Source of the DNA: MFD04580-c1 sp963702995
GTDB taxonomy: Bacteria; Planctomycetota; Phycisphaerae; Tepidisphaerales; Tepidisphaeraceae
Length of the DNA: 64,000 nt
NCBI GenBank assembly: GCA_963702995.1
Contig: OY969783.1
Location: 6,138,001 to 6,202,000 of the forward strand
Reading direction: 5' to 3'
Below are positions 1 to 10,659 of the stretch, piece after piece. How positions within the stretch are numbered: the stretch's first letter is position 1; every line of letters begins with the position of its first letter. Under the pieces are notes generated by a model. The model was given only the letters and a program-made list of their open reading frames with translations. It had not been told where the DNA came from and searched no databases. Both the position numbers and the translations under genes were made by a program.

Positions 1-1628
1 CGGCGGGCGATGCCGCTGGCCTGGCGAATGTCACCGAAGGCGCCGGTGTTCACGTCGCCACAGAACATTTCTTCCGCGATGCGGCCGGCAAAGCAGACCT
101 TCATGAACGCTAGGCACCACTTCCTGGAATAGTTCGACCGGTCCTTTTCCGGGAGCGCCATCGTGGCGCCCATCGCCTGACCGCGCGGGATGATGGTGAC
201 CTTGTGGATCGGGTCGGCCTCGGGGCGGAGCAGGTGCTGCACGACCGCATGGCCCGCCTCGTGATACGCCGTGGCGGCCTTTTCCTTTTCGTCGATCACG
301 CGGCTCTTGCGGGCGCGGCCCCAGCGGACCTTGTCCCGGGCCTCCTCAAGATCGTCCTGCTCGATGTACTCCTTGCCGGCCAGCGTCGCGCCCAGCGCCG
401 ATTCATTGATGATCGCCGCCAGGTCGGCCCCACTGAAGCCGGGCGTCGCCTTGGCGAGTCGGGCAAGATCGACATTGGGCCCGAGCTTGACCTTGCGGCT
501 GTGAACTTTCAGGATCTCCATGCGGCCCTTCACATCGGGCAGCGGGACGGAAATCTGCCGATCAAAGCGGCCCGGCCGCGTGAGGGCGGGGTCCAGCACG
601 TCCACCCGGTTTGTCGCGGCGCAAACGATGACCTGATCGTTGGTTTCAAACCCGTCCATTTCGACGAGGATCGCATTGAGTGTCTGCTCGCGCTCGTCGT
701 GCCCACCGGAGCTGAACCCGCTGCCGCGGCGGCGGCCGACGGCGTCGATTTCATCCAGGAAGATGATGCACGGGCTGTTGTCCTTGGCCTGCTTGAACAG
801 GTCGCGGACGCGGGAAGCCCCCACGCCGACGAACATCTCGACGAAATCGGACCCGCTGATCGAGAAGAATGGGACGTCCGCTTCGCCGGCGATCGCCTTG
901 GCGAGCAGTGTCTTACCGGTGCCCGGTTCTCCCACGAGCAGCACGCCGCGGGGAATGCGGCCGCCAAGGCGCTGGAACTTCTTCGGGTTCTTCAGGAACT
1001 CGACGATCTCCATCACTTCGTCTTTGGCCTCTTCGATGCCCGCGACGTCGTCAAAGGTGACGTGCGTGTGCTCTTTGCTCGTGATCTTCGCCTTGCTCTT
1101 GCCGAAGTTGCCGAGCATGTTCGCGCCGCCCGCCGAGCGGAGCTGGCGGAAGACGAAGAACCAGATGAAGCCGAAAATGAGCAGCCACGGCACCAGCGGG
1201 ACCAGGAACTGAAGGATGATGTTGTTGTTGTTCTCGGCCTCAATCCGGACGGTCTTCCCCTTGGCGGCCGTCAGGACTTTGTCGAAGCCCTGGTTGGGGA
1301 GCCATCCGGCGGGGAAGCTGGTCTTAAAGTGCGTGATGTCCTTCGGAGCGGCCGCCGGGATCGACTGCGGGCCGACGAACTTGCCGGTGATGTCCGGGTC
1401 CTCGACCTTGATCCACTCGATCTTGTTCGATTCGAGCCGATCGAAGAAGTCAGAGACCGGGATATCAATGTTCTGGTTCTGCTTGCTCCGCACCAGGATG
1501 ACCAGCATTACCGCCAGCCCGATGAAGAGCATCCAGCCCAGCAAGCCGTTGCGAACGCGAAACGCACCATTCGCGGCGTTCGGCCGGCCGGGCTTACGGG
1601 AGGGGCGTTCGGGTCGTTGATCTGCCAT
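1..1628 (-). CDS. ftsH: ATP-dependent zinc metalloprotease FtsH (3' end outside window)
   Basis: Membrane-anchored AAA+ protease that degrades unassembled membrane proteins and short-lived regulators. The frame is open without interruption from the ATG at 1628 to the window edge (542 codons). An N-terminal transmembrane segment lies near residues 30-46 and a second near 135-155, bracketing a short periplasmic domain. The AAA module shows Walker A GEPGTGKT (Lys near residue 239), Walker B IIFLDEID and the second region of homology ATNRVDVLDPALTRPGRFD. The zinc site HEAGH is at about residues 456-460. The periplasmic part contains a run of four Asn. Only the last ~100 residues expected for the family are missing, cut off by the window. 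The LptE-like gene lies upstream on the same strand, 296 bases away. Confidence 0.96.
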   Translation of the reverse strand, partial: MADQRPERPSRKPGRPNAANGAFRVRNGLLGWMLFIGLAVMLVILVRSKQNQNIDIPVSDFFDRLESNKIEWIKVEDPDITGKFVGPQSIPAAAPKDITHFKTSFPAGWLPNQGFDKVLTAAKGKTVRIEAENNNNIILQFLVPLVPWLLIFGFIWFFVFRQLRSAGGANMLGNFGKSKAKITSKEHTHVTFDDVAGIEEAKDEVMEIVEFLKNPKKFQRLGGRIPRGVLLVGEPGTGKTLLAKAIAGEADVPFFSISGSDFVEMFVGVGASRVRDLFKQAKDNSPCIIFLDEIDAVGRRRGSGFSSGGHDEREQTLNAILVEMDGFETNDQVIVCAATNRVDVLDPALTRPGRFDRQISVPLPDVKGRMEILKVHSRKVKLGPNVDLARLAKATPGFSGADLAAIINESALGATLAGKEYIEQDDLEEARDKVRWGRARKSRVIDEKEKAATAYHEAGHAVVQHLLRPEADPIHKVTIIPRGQAMGATMALPEKDRSNYSRKWCLAFMKVCFAGRIAEEMFCGDVNTGAFGDIRQASGIAR

Positions 1629-1924
1629 ATTTCACGTCCTGAGCGGCCGCATTAGACGCTTCCGCCGCAGTGCCAGGGCCACCGGTTGCTTCGGGCCCGT
1701 CTGAAGGGATTGGGGAGCTGTGACGGGCATGGAGATTCGTCGGTCGAGCGACGATCGTTCCCCATCAACCCGGCCCTGATGCTCACTGTCACGCCGGCAC
1801 TCCGCCGCGCGTCCCAGTCACACAACATCATAAGGTCAGCGCGGACCTGTTTTCCACAATCAGGGCGCCGCGACCGATCCAATTAAAAGCCGCGGAACCC
1901 GCGCCGTCGCATGACCGCCCGCGC

Positions 1925-2605
1925 CTACCACTCGCCCTGCAGCTCCTGGACAATCGCCAGCGCAAGCCGCTCGACGCTCTGCTGCTGGGCGGTGAACTGG
2001 CCCTCGCCGAGCGTCGGGTAGTACGGAGCTGTCTGCTCGAAGTTGCGGCGCTCGACGAGCGTCTTCCCGGTTCGCAGGTCCTTCCAGGTGAAGGCGACCT
2101 TCATGATAAATAGTTGCTCCTGGGGGAGGACGTTCTTGGGGTCGTGGCTGATCGTCCGGACGTGAATGTTCTCAATTTCGCCCACCAGCTCGGTGTCCGC
2201 CCGTTCCTTCGCAACCACCTTGTAGGGCGACTGCCCCTCAAGCTGGCCGACGACGGCCTTCGTGAGAAGGAACTCAATCCCTCGGTAGAAGCTTCGGTTG
2301 TTGAAAATCGGGACCGCGACCGTTTTGACGTCCTCCCGGTAGCGGCTGGACCAGTGATAACCGCCGCCACTGGCCTCGCCGGCGCCTTGGGGCAAGTCGC
2401 CCGGCATCGTGCTGGCCGAGGCGCCGGATGCCAAAGTGTCACCCGAGCCGCCGGACTGCTGGTAGCCGCAGCCGCCGGCGCAAACGACTGCTCCAGCGCA
2501 AACCATCGCTAACGTAAGACATCGGATCGCCAGCGCGCGGACTTGTATGCGGGTCAACGCTCGGCGGGGCGAAGGTCTGATCTGCATCATCATCCAATGG
2601 GGCAT
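1925..2605 (-). CDS. LptE-like outer membrane lipoprotein
   Basis: 226 residues. The N-terminus is basic, followed by a hydrophobic stretch and a lipobox-like AGGC (VCAGGCGYQQ, about residues 42-48), so it is probably a lipoprotein. The mature part contains VKTVAVPIFNNRSFYRGIE followed by a helix (LLTKAVVGQL), which matches the core of the LptE family that plugs and assembles the LPS translocon LptD. The end of the protein has QSVERLALAIVQEL, also typical. It sits directly downstream of a BamD-like TPR gene on the same strand, and this pairing of envelope assembly genes supports the call. The start could be one of the downstream Met codons (residues 5-7). Substrate is inferred from family only. 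Confidence 0.7.
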   Translation of the reverse strand: MPHWMMMQIRPSPRRALTRIQVRALAIRCLTLAMVCAGAVVCAGGCGYQQSGGSGDTLASGASASTMPGDLPQGAGEASGGGYHWSSRYREDVKTVAVPIFNNRSFYRGIEFLLTKAVVGQLEGQSPYKVVAKERADTELVGEIENIHVRTISHDPKNVLPQEQLFIMKVAFTWKDLRTGKTLVERRNFEQTAPYYPTLGEGQFTAQQQSVERLALAIVQELQGEW

Positions 2606-2725
2606 GCGGGCCGACTCCAGCCGTGCGGCCCCGTCCGCTCGGCTCCATCAGCGATCGATGCTCCGCTGCGACTGACCTCGTGTCAATCGGACGTTGATTC
2701 GCAACTCATCGGCGGGCGCACCCGA

Positions 2726-3817
2726 TTAAGGCGCGGCCGGCGCCGTTGTCGGGACCGGCGGGCCGGCGGGCATGGCCGGGGGGAGCGTCGTTTCGATGGG
2801 CTTGGCGCGATCGCGGGCCGGCTCGACAAGCGCCGCCGCCGGCAGCCGCGTCAGCTCCTTGGGGACGAGTTTCGCTTCCTTTGAATCCGGGTACGTCTTT
2901 GCAAGCTCGCGAAGGGTATAGGCCGCGCCGCCGGGCTTGTCAGTCCGGCGGTAGAAGTCCGCCGTCAGGTACATCTTGCGGGCCAGCGTCTCGTTGATCG
3001 AGTCGATGAACTGCTGCACGTTGGACGATGTCGCCAACTGGGGGTAGCGCACCTTGATGTCTTCGAACTGCGCACGGGCGTCGATCAGGTGGGTCGCATC
3101 GAAGTTGACGCCCCTGAACTGCGCGTACGAGCAGAACGCTTCTCGGATGCGGATTCGCGGGACGTCCGGGCTTCGGGGGTAGCTGCGGATGTAGGCGGCG
3201 TAGGCGTCGCCGGCGAGATCGAATTGAGACGAGGCGAAATAGTACTCCGCCGTCCGCAACAGGGATCGCTCGGCCAGCGGGGATCCCGGGGACCGCTCCT
3301 GGAGGCGGAAGAGCATGTCGATCCCTTCGTCGTCGGCGGGAAGGATCGAAAGGCCGAATAACCTCCGCTTGTGGCCGCGGAGCAACGCGTCGGCGATGTC
3401 GTACTGCTTCTCCAGCGACTGCGAGTAGAGTCGGCTCTCCGGGTAGGTGTCGAGCAACTCGTCGTACTGGTAAAATGCCTTCAAATAGTCGTCGTCCCTA
3501 CGGTAGACGTCGGCCAGAAGGAAGAGTGCGCGGTCGCGATCCCGCGCGGTGCGGCTGTTCACCGCGTAATCGAGCAAGAGCTTTTTCGCGTCGGACGTTT
3601 GTCCCGACGAAAGCATCCGTTCCGCCCGGTCAAGGGTCGGGTTGTCGGCCTGGCGGGACGCTGGAGCTTCAACCTGCGGCCACTTGCCGCCCCCGGCGTA
3701 GTCGAAAGTCTTGGGCTCCAGCGCGGCGGCGATTCGGCCAGAGCTTAGGATGGCGGCCGCCAGGCCCAGCATCCAAGCCGATCCGCCGCGTGAAAATGCT
3801 GAAGCGCTCCATCGCAT
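2726..3817 (-). CDS. BamD-like exported tetratricopeptide protein
   Basis: About 363 residues from the ATG at 3817. That start is preferred because it opens directly onto a signal peptide (MRWSASAFSRGG, hydrophobic AWMLGLAAAILSS, then AAA). The body is a series of TPR-type helical pairs between residues ~60 and 310 (for example DYLKAFYQYDELLDTYPESR and FDLAGDAYAAYIRSYPRSP), the pattern of BamD/YfiO and YbgF-like proteins. The C-terminus is a Pro/Ala-rich tail. No lipobox Cys is evident, so it may be periplasmic rather than a lipoprotein. It lies upstream of the LptE-like gene (120-base gap). A role in outer membrane assembly is inferred from fold and neighbour; another TPR scaffold function is possible. 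Confidence 0.65.
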   Translation of the reverse strand: MRWSASAFSRGGSAWMLGLAAAILSSGRIAAALEPKTFDYAGGGKWPQVEAPASRQADNPTLDRAERMLSSGQTSDAKKLLLDYAVNSRTARDRDRALFLLADVYRRDDDYLKAFYQYDELLDTYPESRLYSQSLEKQYDIADALLRGHKRRLFGLSILPADDEGIDMLFRLQERSPGSPLAERSLLRTAEYYFASSQFDLAGDAYAAYIRSYPRSPDVPRIRIREAFCSYAQFRGVNFDATHLIDARAQFEDIKVRYPQLATSSNVQQFIDSINETLARKMYLTADFYRRTDKPGGAAYTLRELAKTYPDSKEAKLVPKELTRLPAAALVEPARDRAKPIETTLPPAMPAGPPVPTTAPAAP

Positions 3818-4081
3818 GGGCGCGGATTGTAATGATGGGGGATTGCGACGGCAACACGGCGATGTCAGGCGGGAAGCCGGCAGAGGGGTCAAATGCCGCC
3901 ATTTGTCACGCCGAGCGAGACATCTTCGCTATAATTCGGCCGATCGTTCTAGGCGCGGCGTGAAAGATTTGTCATTCTAAACGCTCACGCTCATCCGGGC
4001 TTCACGTCGTCTCGCGCGGGCTTGGCCGCCCATGTCGCGAATCTCCTTCTGCCCGGCAGCACTTCGATCGAGGAAAACGGC

Positions 4082-6613
4082 ATGATGCAGGGCTGGCGAC
4101 GCGCGGGGCTCCCGTGCTTTGGTCGATCGTGGTTTGCGCTTCGTCGGCCCTCCGCTCACTTTGGCCGTTGTCGCGGATCGCGCATCCGGAGGCACTCTCC
4201 GGCAGCCGTCGCGATTCTGGCCCTCCTCTGCGTGGTGTGGGGGCCTGCCGGACAGACGGCGTCGGCCGCCACGGCGGCCGAAGTTGATAAGGCGATCAAG
4301 GCGGCGAAGGACTACCTTTACAGCCAGGTCAAGAAGGACAACTGGGAGGAAGTCCCGCTCCCCGACCCAAAGGGGAAGCCCGCCGACCCCGCCGGCAAGC
4401 AATGGGGCGGATATACGTCGATGGCGATCTACGCCCTTCTCGCGGCCGGCGAGAACCCCCAGGACGTGAGGCTCGCCCCGGCGATCGATTGGGTCAAGAA
4501 ACAGAAGATCGAAGGGAATTACGCCTTGGGCATGCGGGCCCAGATCTGGCCGTTCCTGCCGGATTCGCCACAGCGGCGCGGCCTGGCCCAGCGTGACGCC
4601 GACCAGCTCTTCCGCGCCATGCGAGACAACCCCGCCAAGGATAAAGACGGCTTTGGTTTCTACGGGTACTACAGCGACGCGAAGGGGCCGCAGGGCGGCT
4701 GGGATCTGAGCGTCAGCCAGTACGGCGTCCTGGGGATGTGGGCGTGCGAGCAGGCCGACGCCGAGGTCCCGATTAAGTACTGGGAGACGATCGACGCCGC
4801 CTGGCGCGGCCACCAATTCAAGGAGAAGGACGGCCCCGACGACAACGGCGGATGGGCCTACCATCGCGGCAGCTCCAGCGCCGATCAGGGGCGCCCAAGG
4901 CGACGATGACGGCCGCCGGCGTCGCGACGCTCTATATCAGCCAGGATTATCTGCTCCAGGCCCAGCAGGCGACCTGGGGCCGGTGCGCCGGCGGGGTGCC
5001 GAACCCGAACATCACGGCGGGGCTGGCGTGGCTCGACAAGCACATCAACGAGCTGCTCGGCGGGAATCTGTATGGCATGTACGGGGTGGAGCGGATCGGC
5101 GTCGCCAGCGGCCGCAAGAACTTCGGCCCGGTGGACTGGTATCAGAACGGCTCGGAGTACCTCGTTCGACACCAGGCGAAGGACGGCCACTGGGACTCAA
5201 GCTACAAGGCAGTGCCTAGCACCGTCTTCGCGACGCTCTTCCTCGTCCGCGGCCGCGCGCCCGTCGTGATGAACAAGCTCGAATATGAGCTGAGTGACGC
5301 GAAACTCAAGAAGCAGGCGGAGCCATGGAATGAGCGGCCGCGTGACGTCGCGAACCTCACCCATTGGCTTGGGAAGCAGTCGGAGAGGTTCTACAACTGG
5401 CAGGTCGTCAACCTGAAAATCGCGCCGGACGACCTGCACGACGCCCCGATCCTGTTCATCAGCGGCGCCGAGAACATGGACTTCTCGCAGAAGGAGATCG
5501 ACAAGCTTCGGGAATTCGCGATCGACGGCGGCATCATCCTCGCCAACGCCGACTGCGGGAGCGACCGCTTCGAGCGGGCCTGGACCGGGCCCAACGGATT
5601 GGCCCACAAGCTCTTCCCCCGCTACGAGTTTCGCGAGCTGCCGCCCGAGCACCCCATCTACACCAACCAAAACTTTCGCGCGAAGAACTGGAAGAACAAG
5701 CCAAAGGTCATGGGGATCTCCAACGGCGTCCGGGAGATGCTGCTGCTCGTGCCGGAAGCGGACGTTTCAAGGGCATGGCAGACCAACTCTGTCCGCACCC
5801 GCGAAGAGGCCTATCAACTGGCGGCCGACCTCTTCTACTACGCGGTTGATAAGGAAAACGAGCAGTTCCGCGGTGAGACGTACATCGTCAAGCCCGACCC
5901 CAAGGCGCCTGCCGGCCGCAAGGTGACGGTGGCCCGACTGCTCGTCGGCGACAACCCCGACCCAGAGCCCGCCGGCTGGCCGCGGCTGGCGAACATCATG
6001 CGGAACCAATACGGCGTGGCGCTGTCGATCGATTCCGTGAAGCTCGGCGAAGGGAAACTGAAGGGCAAGAACGCGCCGCAGATCGCCCATCTCACTGGGA
6101 CCACCCGCTTTAAGCTGAGCGACACCCGGCGCAAGGAGGTGAAGGAATACGTGGAAGGGAACGGCACGCTGATCGTCGATGCGGCCGGCGGTTCCACCGA
6201 TTTCGCCGACTCGGCGGAGAAGGAGCTGGCGGCGATGTTCGGCGGGGAACCGGCCAACTTCGGCAGCATCCTCGGCGAGGGGGACGAAGTCTGGAAAGTG
6301 CAGAACCTGCCGGAGGCGAACATTACCAACGTTCAGTTCCGCCCCTACGCGAAATTGAAGATCGCGGGGAAGTTGAACGTCCCGCGGGTTCGCGCAGTTG
6401 GGCGAAGGCGGGCGGAACCTCGTCTACTACAGTCGGGAAGACCTCTCGGCGGGATTGGTCGGCCAGGCCGTGGACGGGATCATCGGGTATCAGCCGGAGT
6501 ATGCGGTGAAGATCATGCGAAACCTGATCTTTTCGGTCTCGCCGCCCCCGGCGAAGCCCCAGACCAAACCGGCGTCCCCGCCCGTCGCGGCAAAAGAAGC
6601 GCCCAAGACGTGA
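4082..6613 (+). CDS. Exported DUF4159 protein with N-terminal terpenoid-cyclase-like domain (two frameshifts)
   Basis: Start chosen at ATG 4082 because GAGG lies 8 bases upstream (4070-4073). A signal sequence (ALLCVVWGPAGQTASA) ends near residue 62. The first half has alpha-toroid style repeats (GGYTSMAIYALLAAGE, GGWDLSVSQYGVLGMWACE, TAAGVATLYISQDYLL), as in prenyltransferase/squalene-cyclase folds. The second half matches DUF4159, with ILFISGAENMDFSQKEIDKL and later QLGEGGRNLVYYSRED. The reading frame breaks near 4884 (a G appears to be missing from GGGG) and near 6384 (a C appears to be missing from CCC). Both sides remain conserved, so I treat it as one gene of roughly 840 residues. Function unknown. 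It is divergent from the BamD-like gene, sharing the 3818-4081 region. Confidence 0.75.
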
Positions 6614-6618
6614 GGCGC

Positions 6619-6778
6619 GTGGCCCGCTCCATCTGAATCAGCGGGCGCGCTCGCGAATTAAAGTGCCGCCGGTGCCCTCACCGGCGGTCGCCCAGCACGC
6701 AAAAGGCCCGCCGGTGAGGGCACCGGCGGCACGTCGGATGGCATCGCGCGCACCCGCGATCTTGCCCGGAACGGACCA
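6619..6778. repeat. Dispersed nested-palindrome repeat, family A, copy 1
   Basis: Two arms, 6663-6688 and 6708-6732, form an inverted repeat. Each arm is itself a hairpin: CCGCCGGTG with CACCGGCGG around a 4-base loop (CCCT in one arm, AGGG in the other). A second copy lies at 46483-46647 and shares both the arms and the flanks (GCTC...CAGCGGG upstream; CGGATGGCATCG and GAACGGACCAC downstream). The rest of the gap up to 6997 shows no gene. Confidence 0.85.
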
Positions 6779-6997
6779 CCGGGGCCACCTCGTCCCCGCC
6801 AGCCGCGCCCCCGCGGAATTGATGTTGACGCGACCCCTCCCGAACGAGCCGCGCCCGTCAGGAAGCGGGCAGTCGCCGTACTCGGCGACTGAGCTGTTGC
6901 ATGAGCGGTTGCCGCCCCCCATAGAGCGGGCTCTACTTTCCGAGAGGCGCGGCTCGTTGGCCGAGCGTCCTTGATCGACCGCGTCGAAAGCATACCG

Positions 6998-7963
6998 TCA
7001 GGTCGCCGCCGTGCCGGCAGGCGGGGCCGGCGCTGCCGGATTGGGCGCTCGGACGTCGGCCGGCGCGGGGGCTGGTTTGGCGGCGGGCAGGTCGAGCGGT
7101 TCCACATCCACGGAATAAAAGAGCGTGTGCCCGTGCCCCCCGGTGATGACGCCTTTGGTGGGGCTGATGTCGTCGTAGTCGCGGGCCCAGCCGAGCGTGA
7201 TGTGCTCGGCCGCGGGCATGCAGCCGTTCGTCGGGTCGAAATCTACCCACCCGTAATCGGGCACGTAGACCGACGCCCAGGCGTGCGACGCGTCGGCCCC
7301 GACGAGGCGCGGTTGCCCCGGCGGCGGCCGGGTCATGATGTAGCCGCTGACATACCGGGCGGGCAGGCCCAGCGACCGAAGGCAGGCGACCTGAAGGTGC
7401 GCGAAGTCCTGGCAGACCCCACGCCGATGCTCGAGCACCTCAAGGACCGGAGTGCCGATCGTCGTGGCGCGGGTATCGAAGACAAACTCCCGGAAGATCC
7501 GCTGCGTCAGGTCGGCCACGCAGGCAAGCACGGGCTTGCCCGCCGGGAAGCTCGGCAGGGCGTACGCCGCCAGTGCCGGGTCGCACGGGGCCTGCGGCGA
7601 GTCGTAGGTGTACTGGCGGGCATCGAGCGAGATCGGGTCGCACCGGGCCGAAAGGATCGTCGGCACTTGTTCCCAGGCTGGGCCGGTCGCGGTGTTGGGG
7701 ACGGCGGGGGCGGTCGTTTCGACTTCGCTTCGGGCAGTCACCTTCAGTCGCGAATGAGGCTCCTGAAGGCTGACCCAGGTGACGTGGTTGCCAAAAAAGT
7801 CCACGCGGTCACGGCGGGTCGCCGGCGTCGGCTTGATGTCGATCTCCGCATTGTCGCAGGACTGCAGCGCCGTCTCACGCGGCCGCAGCCGGATGAGGTG
7901 GTGGCACAACGGCACCGGCTCGCCGTAAACGTATTCGGTAACGTGCAAAATGCGGAACTTCAT
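6998..7963 (-). CDS. Transglutaminase-like cysteine peptidase family protein
   Basis: 321 residues. An N-terminal beta domain starts MKFRILHVTEYVY (the bacterial transglutaminase-like N domain). It is followed by a transglutaminase core with an apparent complete triad: Cys184 in RRGVCQDFAH, His227 in ADASHAWASVYVP and Asp243 in VDFDPTNG. The last ~40 residues are a Pro/Ala-rich tail. No signal peptide is visible, so it is probably cytoplasmic. Its ATG overlaps the stop of the ATP-grasp/alpha-E gene by four bases (7960-7963), so the two are probably translationally coupled. Families of this type co-occur with circularly permuted ATP-grasp and DUF2126 proteins and are suspected of making or cleaving amide bonds. 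The substrate is unknown. Confidence 0.88.
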   Translation of the reverse strand: MKFRILHVTEYVYGEPVPLCHHLIRLRPRETALQSCDNAEIDIKPTPATRRDRVDFFGNHVTWVSLQEPHSRLKVTARSEVETTAPAVPNTATGPAWEQVPTILSARCDPISLDARQYTYDSPQAPCDPALAAYALPSFPAGKPVLACVADLTQRIFREFVFDTRATTIGTPVLEVLEHRRGVCQDFAHLQVACLRSLGLPARYVSGYIMTRPPPGQPRLVGADASHAWASVYVPDYGWVDFDPTNGCMPAAEHITLGWARDYDDISPTKGVITGGHGHTLFYSVDVEPLDLPAAKPAPAPADVRAPNPAAPAPPAGTAAT

Positions 7964-10500
7964 GCCGGCCGCTCCAGTTCCGCCGAAAGGAATCGGGGCG
8001 AGACCATCGCGTGATTGAAGAAGATCTGCGCGACCAGTTCGGAAATCATCGTCAGTTGCTCGATGCAGGACGTCGTCAGTTCCGCCAGCGCCTCCCGGCG
8101 CGCTTTGGTCGGCTTGCAGACGGCGTTCAGGTCGGCCAGCCGGATCATCGAACGAAGCCGGACCACCAGTTGGTTGTCCGGGTGGCGAAGCGGGTGGCTC
8201 GCCTCGCGGGGCAGGCTTTCCAGGTGCCGCTCCAGCGTCGCGATTTGAAAGGCCACGGCGCGGGGGTTGGACTCATCGGCGAGCAGCAGGTCAACCACGG
8301 CGGCCGCGTCCAGCCGATTGAGGTAGCGGCTGCGATAGGTGATCGAACTATCGGCCGCCTCCAGTAAGGCGTCGAGGATGAACGATTCCTGCGGGGTCAC
8401 GGCGACCAGCGTCGCACGGATCAGCCGCGCCATGACGATCCCGCGCTCCAGCCGCACGCCCATGTCCAGGAACCGCCAGCGCTGGCCACGGGACATCGAA
8501 TCCATCGCCATGCCCGAGAAAGCCAGGAAGGCGAACACCAGCTCGTTGACCACTTCAAGCACCGTCGAGACCTGGTCGTCGTCGATCGCGCCGTCGAATT
8601 CGGCGATGCGCCGTTCGATCGAGCTCAAGATCCGCCACGCGTCGGAGGAGATCCGGTCGCGCAGCACGCGCGACAGGTTGTGCAGGTGCTTCATCGACGA
8701 TCGAAGCCACGACGGGTCGCCGGGCCCGAACAGTTCGGATGCGAGTTGCCGGGCGGCGCCGGGGGCGAACTTGGGCGCCTTGCGGCCGACGAGTTCGCGC
8801 ATCATCGCTTCGATCGCCGAGGGGCTTTCGATGACGTTGGGGTCTGCGAGCCGGTTGAAGACGGTGCGCGCCAGCCGGACCGTTGACTCGGCGCACTGCA
8901 CGTAGCGGCCGAGCCAGAAGAGGTCATCGGCGACCCGGCTGGGAAGATCGCCGCCACCGCGGCTCAACTCGACCGGCTCCGACGCCGGCGTGAGCAGCGT
9001 GACCACGCTCGTCGGCTCCGTCCCCAGGATCCAGGTGTCCTTGGCGGCGACCCCTTTCTGGAGGGAGACGACGCGGGAGTCAGCCGACGCCGCGACGCGG
9101 GTCAGCGCGCCGGGCATCACGGCGTACGAGCCCTCCTCGGCTGTCAGGTAGGCGCGTACGAGGAACCGTCGTGGCTGGGCCTCCCCATCGACCAAAACCG
9201 GCGTGGTGTAGGAGTCGATCAGCTCCTGCCCGACGTAGTAGATCGGCCGCGCCTGGATCTTCCGTGCCAGCGCCTCGCGCTCGGCGGTGGACAGCCCGGG
9301 CCCGAAGACCGGATCGTCCGAAACGGCGGCAAAGGCCGACTTCACCACCAGCTTGCCCAGGTTTTGAAGCACGTACCGGAGGGACTGCGGTTCGCCGCAC
9401 CACCACGTGCGGACGGAAGGCATCGCCAGCTCTTCGCCGAGCAGGTGGCGGCAAAGCCCCGGCAGGAACGGAAGGATCGCCGGCGATTGCAACACGCCGG
9501 AGCCAATCGCGTTCGCCACCGCCACATTCCCCTCGCGCACGGCCTGAAGCAGCCCCGGCACCCCAAGGAACGAGTGCGCGTAGAGCTCCAGCGGGTCGCA
9601 GAAGTCGTCGTCCACCCGGCGGAGGATCACGTCCACCCGCTGCAGGCCGCCGAGGGTCTTCAGGAAGACGCGCGAGTCGCGGACGGTCAGGTCGTTCCCC
9701 TGGACCAGGGTATACCCCAGGTATCGCGCGAGGTAAGCGTGCTCGAAGTAGGTCTCATTGAACGGGCCGGGCGTCAGGAGCACGACGCGCGGGTTCTCGC
9801 GGTTTTCCGGCGCCAAGGCGAGGAGCGTCCGTCGCAGGGCGATGAAAAAGGGCGCGAGCCGCATCGCGTTGCATTGCTGGAAGACTGTCGCCAGGGTCTG
9901 CGTCAATACAATCCGGCTTTCCAGCGAGTACCCGGCGCCCGACGGCCCTTGGGTGCGGTCGCAGAGAACGCGGAACTGGCCGTCGGGGCAGCGAATGAGG
10001 TCGGCCGCGTAAAGGTGAACCCATTCGCCGCGGCGGGGCTTGATGCCGTGCGCCGCGCGGAGGAAGCCGGGGTTTGCGTAAATCACTTCCGGCGGAAGAA
10101 CGCCGGAGGTCAGGCTGGTCGCGGGGCCATAGAGGTCGGCAAGGATGGCGTTAAGGAGCCTCGCTCGCTGGGCGAGGCTGGCGCCGACATCCTTCCATTC
10201 GGCATGGGGGATGAGGAGGGGGACCAGGTCCAGGCTCCACGGGCGAGCCGTCCCTTCCGGGTCGCTGTAGACGTTGTGGGTGATCCCGTTTTCGCGGATG
10301 AGGCGCTGGCATTGCTCGCGCCGACGGAGCACCTCGGCGTTGCCCAGGTCGTCCATCATGCTGACGAACGGCCGCCAGTGGGCGCGGAGGGACCCGTCCG
10401 CCTCGGTCATCTCGTCAGTCGCGGGGGAGTGGGGCGCGTAGGTCTGCGCCAGCCCGTGGGCTCGCTCGGCGACGGGGCCGGACGTCTGCGTCATCGTCAT
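7960..10500 (-). CDS. Circularly permuted ATP-grasp and alpha-E domain fusion protein
   Basis: 846 residues. Residues ~60-500 match the circularly permuted ATP-grasp family (formerly DUF404/DUF407): WSLDLVPLLIPHAEW, GVLPPEVIYANPGFLR, VVLLTPGPFNETYFEHAYL, GLQRVDVILRRVDDDFCDPLEL, YVLQNLGKLVVKSAF. Residues ~530-840 match the helical alpha-E family (DUF403): LPSRVADDLFWLGRYVQCAEST, and GQRWRFLDMGVRLERG. In many genomes these are two adjacent genes; here they are one polypeptide. ATP-grasp folds ligate a carboxylate to an amine or thiol, so an amide-forming reaction is inferred, but no substrate is known. It lies between the DUF2126 protein upstream and the transglutaminase downstream, all on one strand. 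Confidence 0.9.
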   Translation of the reverse strand: MTMTQTSGPVAERAHGLAQTYAPHSPATDEMTEADGSLRAHWRPFVSMMDDLGNAEVLRRREQCQRLIRENGITHNVYSDPEGTARPWSLDLVPLLIPHAEWKDVGASLAQRARLLNAILADLYGPATSLTSGVLPPEVIYANPGFLRAAHGIKPRRGEWVHLYAADLIRCPDGQFRVLCDRTQGPSGAGYSLESRIVLTQTLATVFQQCNAMRLAPFFIALRRTLLALAPENRENPRVVLLTPGPFNETYFEHAYLARYLGYTLVQGNDLTVRDSRVFLKTLGGLQRVDVILRRVDDDFCDPLELYAHSFLGVPGLLQAVREGNVAVANAIGSGVLQSPAILPFLPGLCRHLLGEELAMPSVRTWWCGEPQSLRYVLQNLGKLVVKSAFAAVSDDPVFGPGLSTAEREALARKIQARPIYYVGQELIDSYTTPVLVDGEAQPRRFLVRAYLTAEEGSYAVMPGALTRVAASADSRVVSLQKGVAAKDTWILGTEPTSVVTLLTPASEPVELSRGGGDLPSRVADDLFWLGRYVQCAESTVRLARTVFNRLADPNVIESPSAIEAMMRELVGRKAPKFAPGAARQLASELFGPGDPSWLRSSMKHLHNLSRVLRDRISSDAWRILSSIERRIAEFDGAIDDDQVSTVLEVVNELVFAFLAFSGMAMDSMSRGQRWRFLDMGVRLERGIVMARLIRATLVAVTPQESFILDALLEAADSSITYRSRYLNRLDAAAVVDLLLADESNPRAVAFQIATLERHLESLPREASHPLRHPDNQLVVRLRSMIRLADLNAVCKPTKARREALAELTTSCIEQLTMISELVAQIFFNHAMVSPRFLSAELERPA

Positions 10501-10659
10501 CGCACCTCGCTCCGCACCCCGGCCGTGCGTTCGGCCGGCGGAGAAAGACGGACGGCTCGATCATCGGGGGATGACCGGCCGCCGTCGTGTCGCGCAACAG
10601 GCCCGCGCCTGCGATGCACGGCACGAGAAACCGCTGCGGGGCCTGTTGTGATGCAACCC

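Noticed and set aside
204..1655. Long plus-strand open frame opposite ftsH
   Set aside because: The minus strand encodes an uninterrupted FtsH with all catalytic motifs. The opposite frame is a by-product of high GC third positions.
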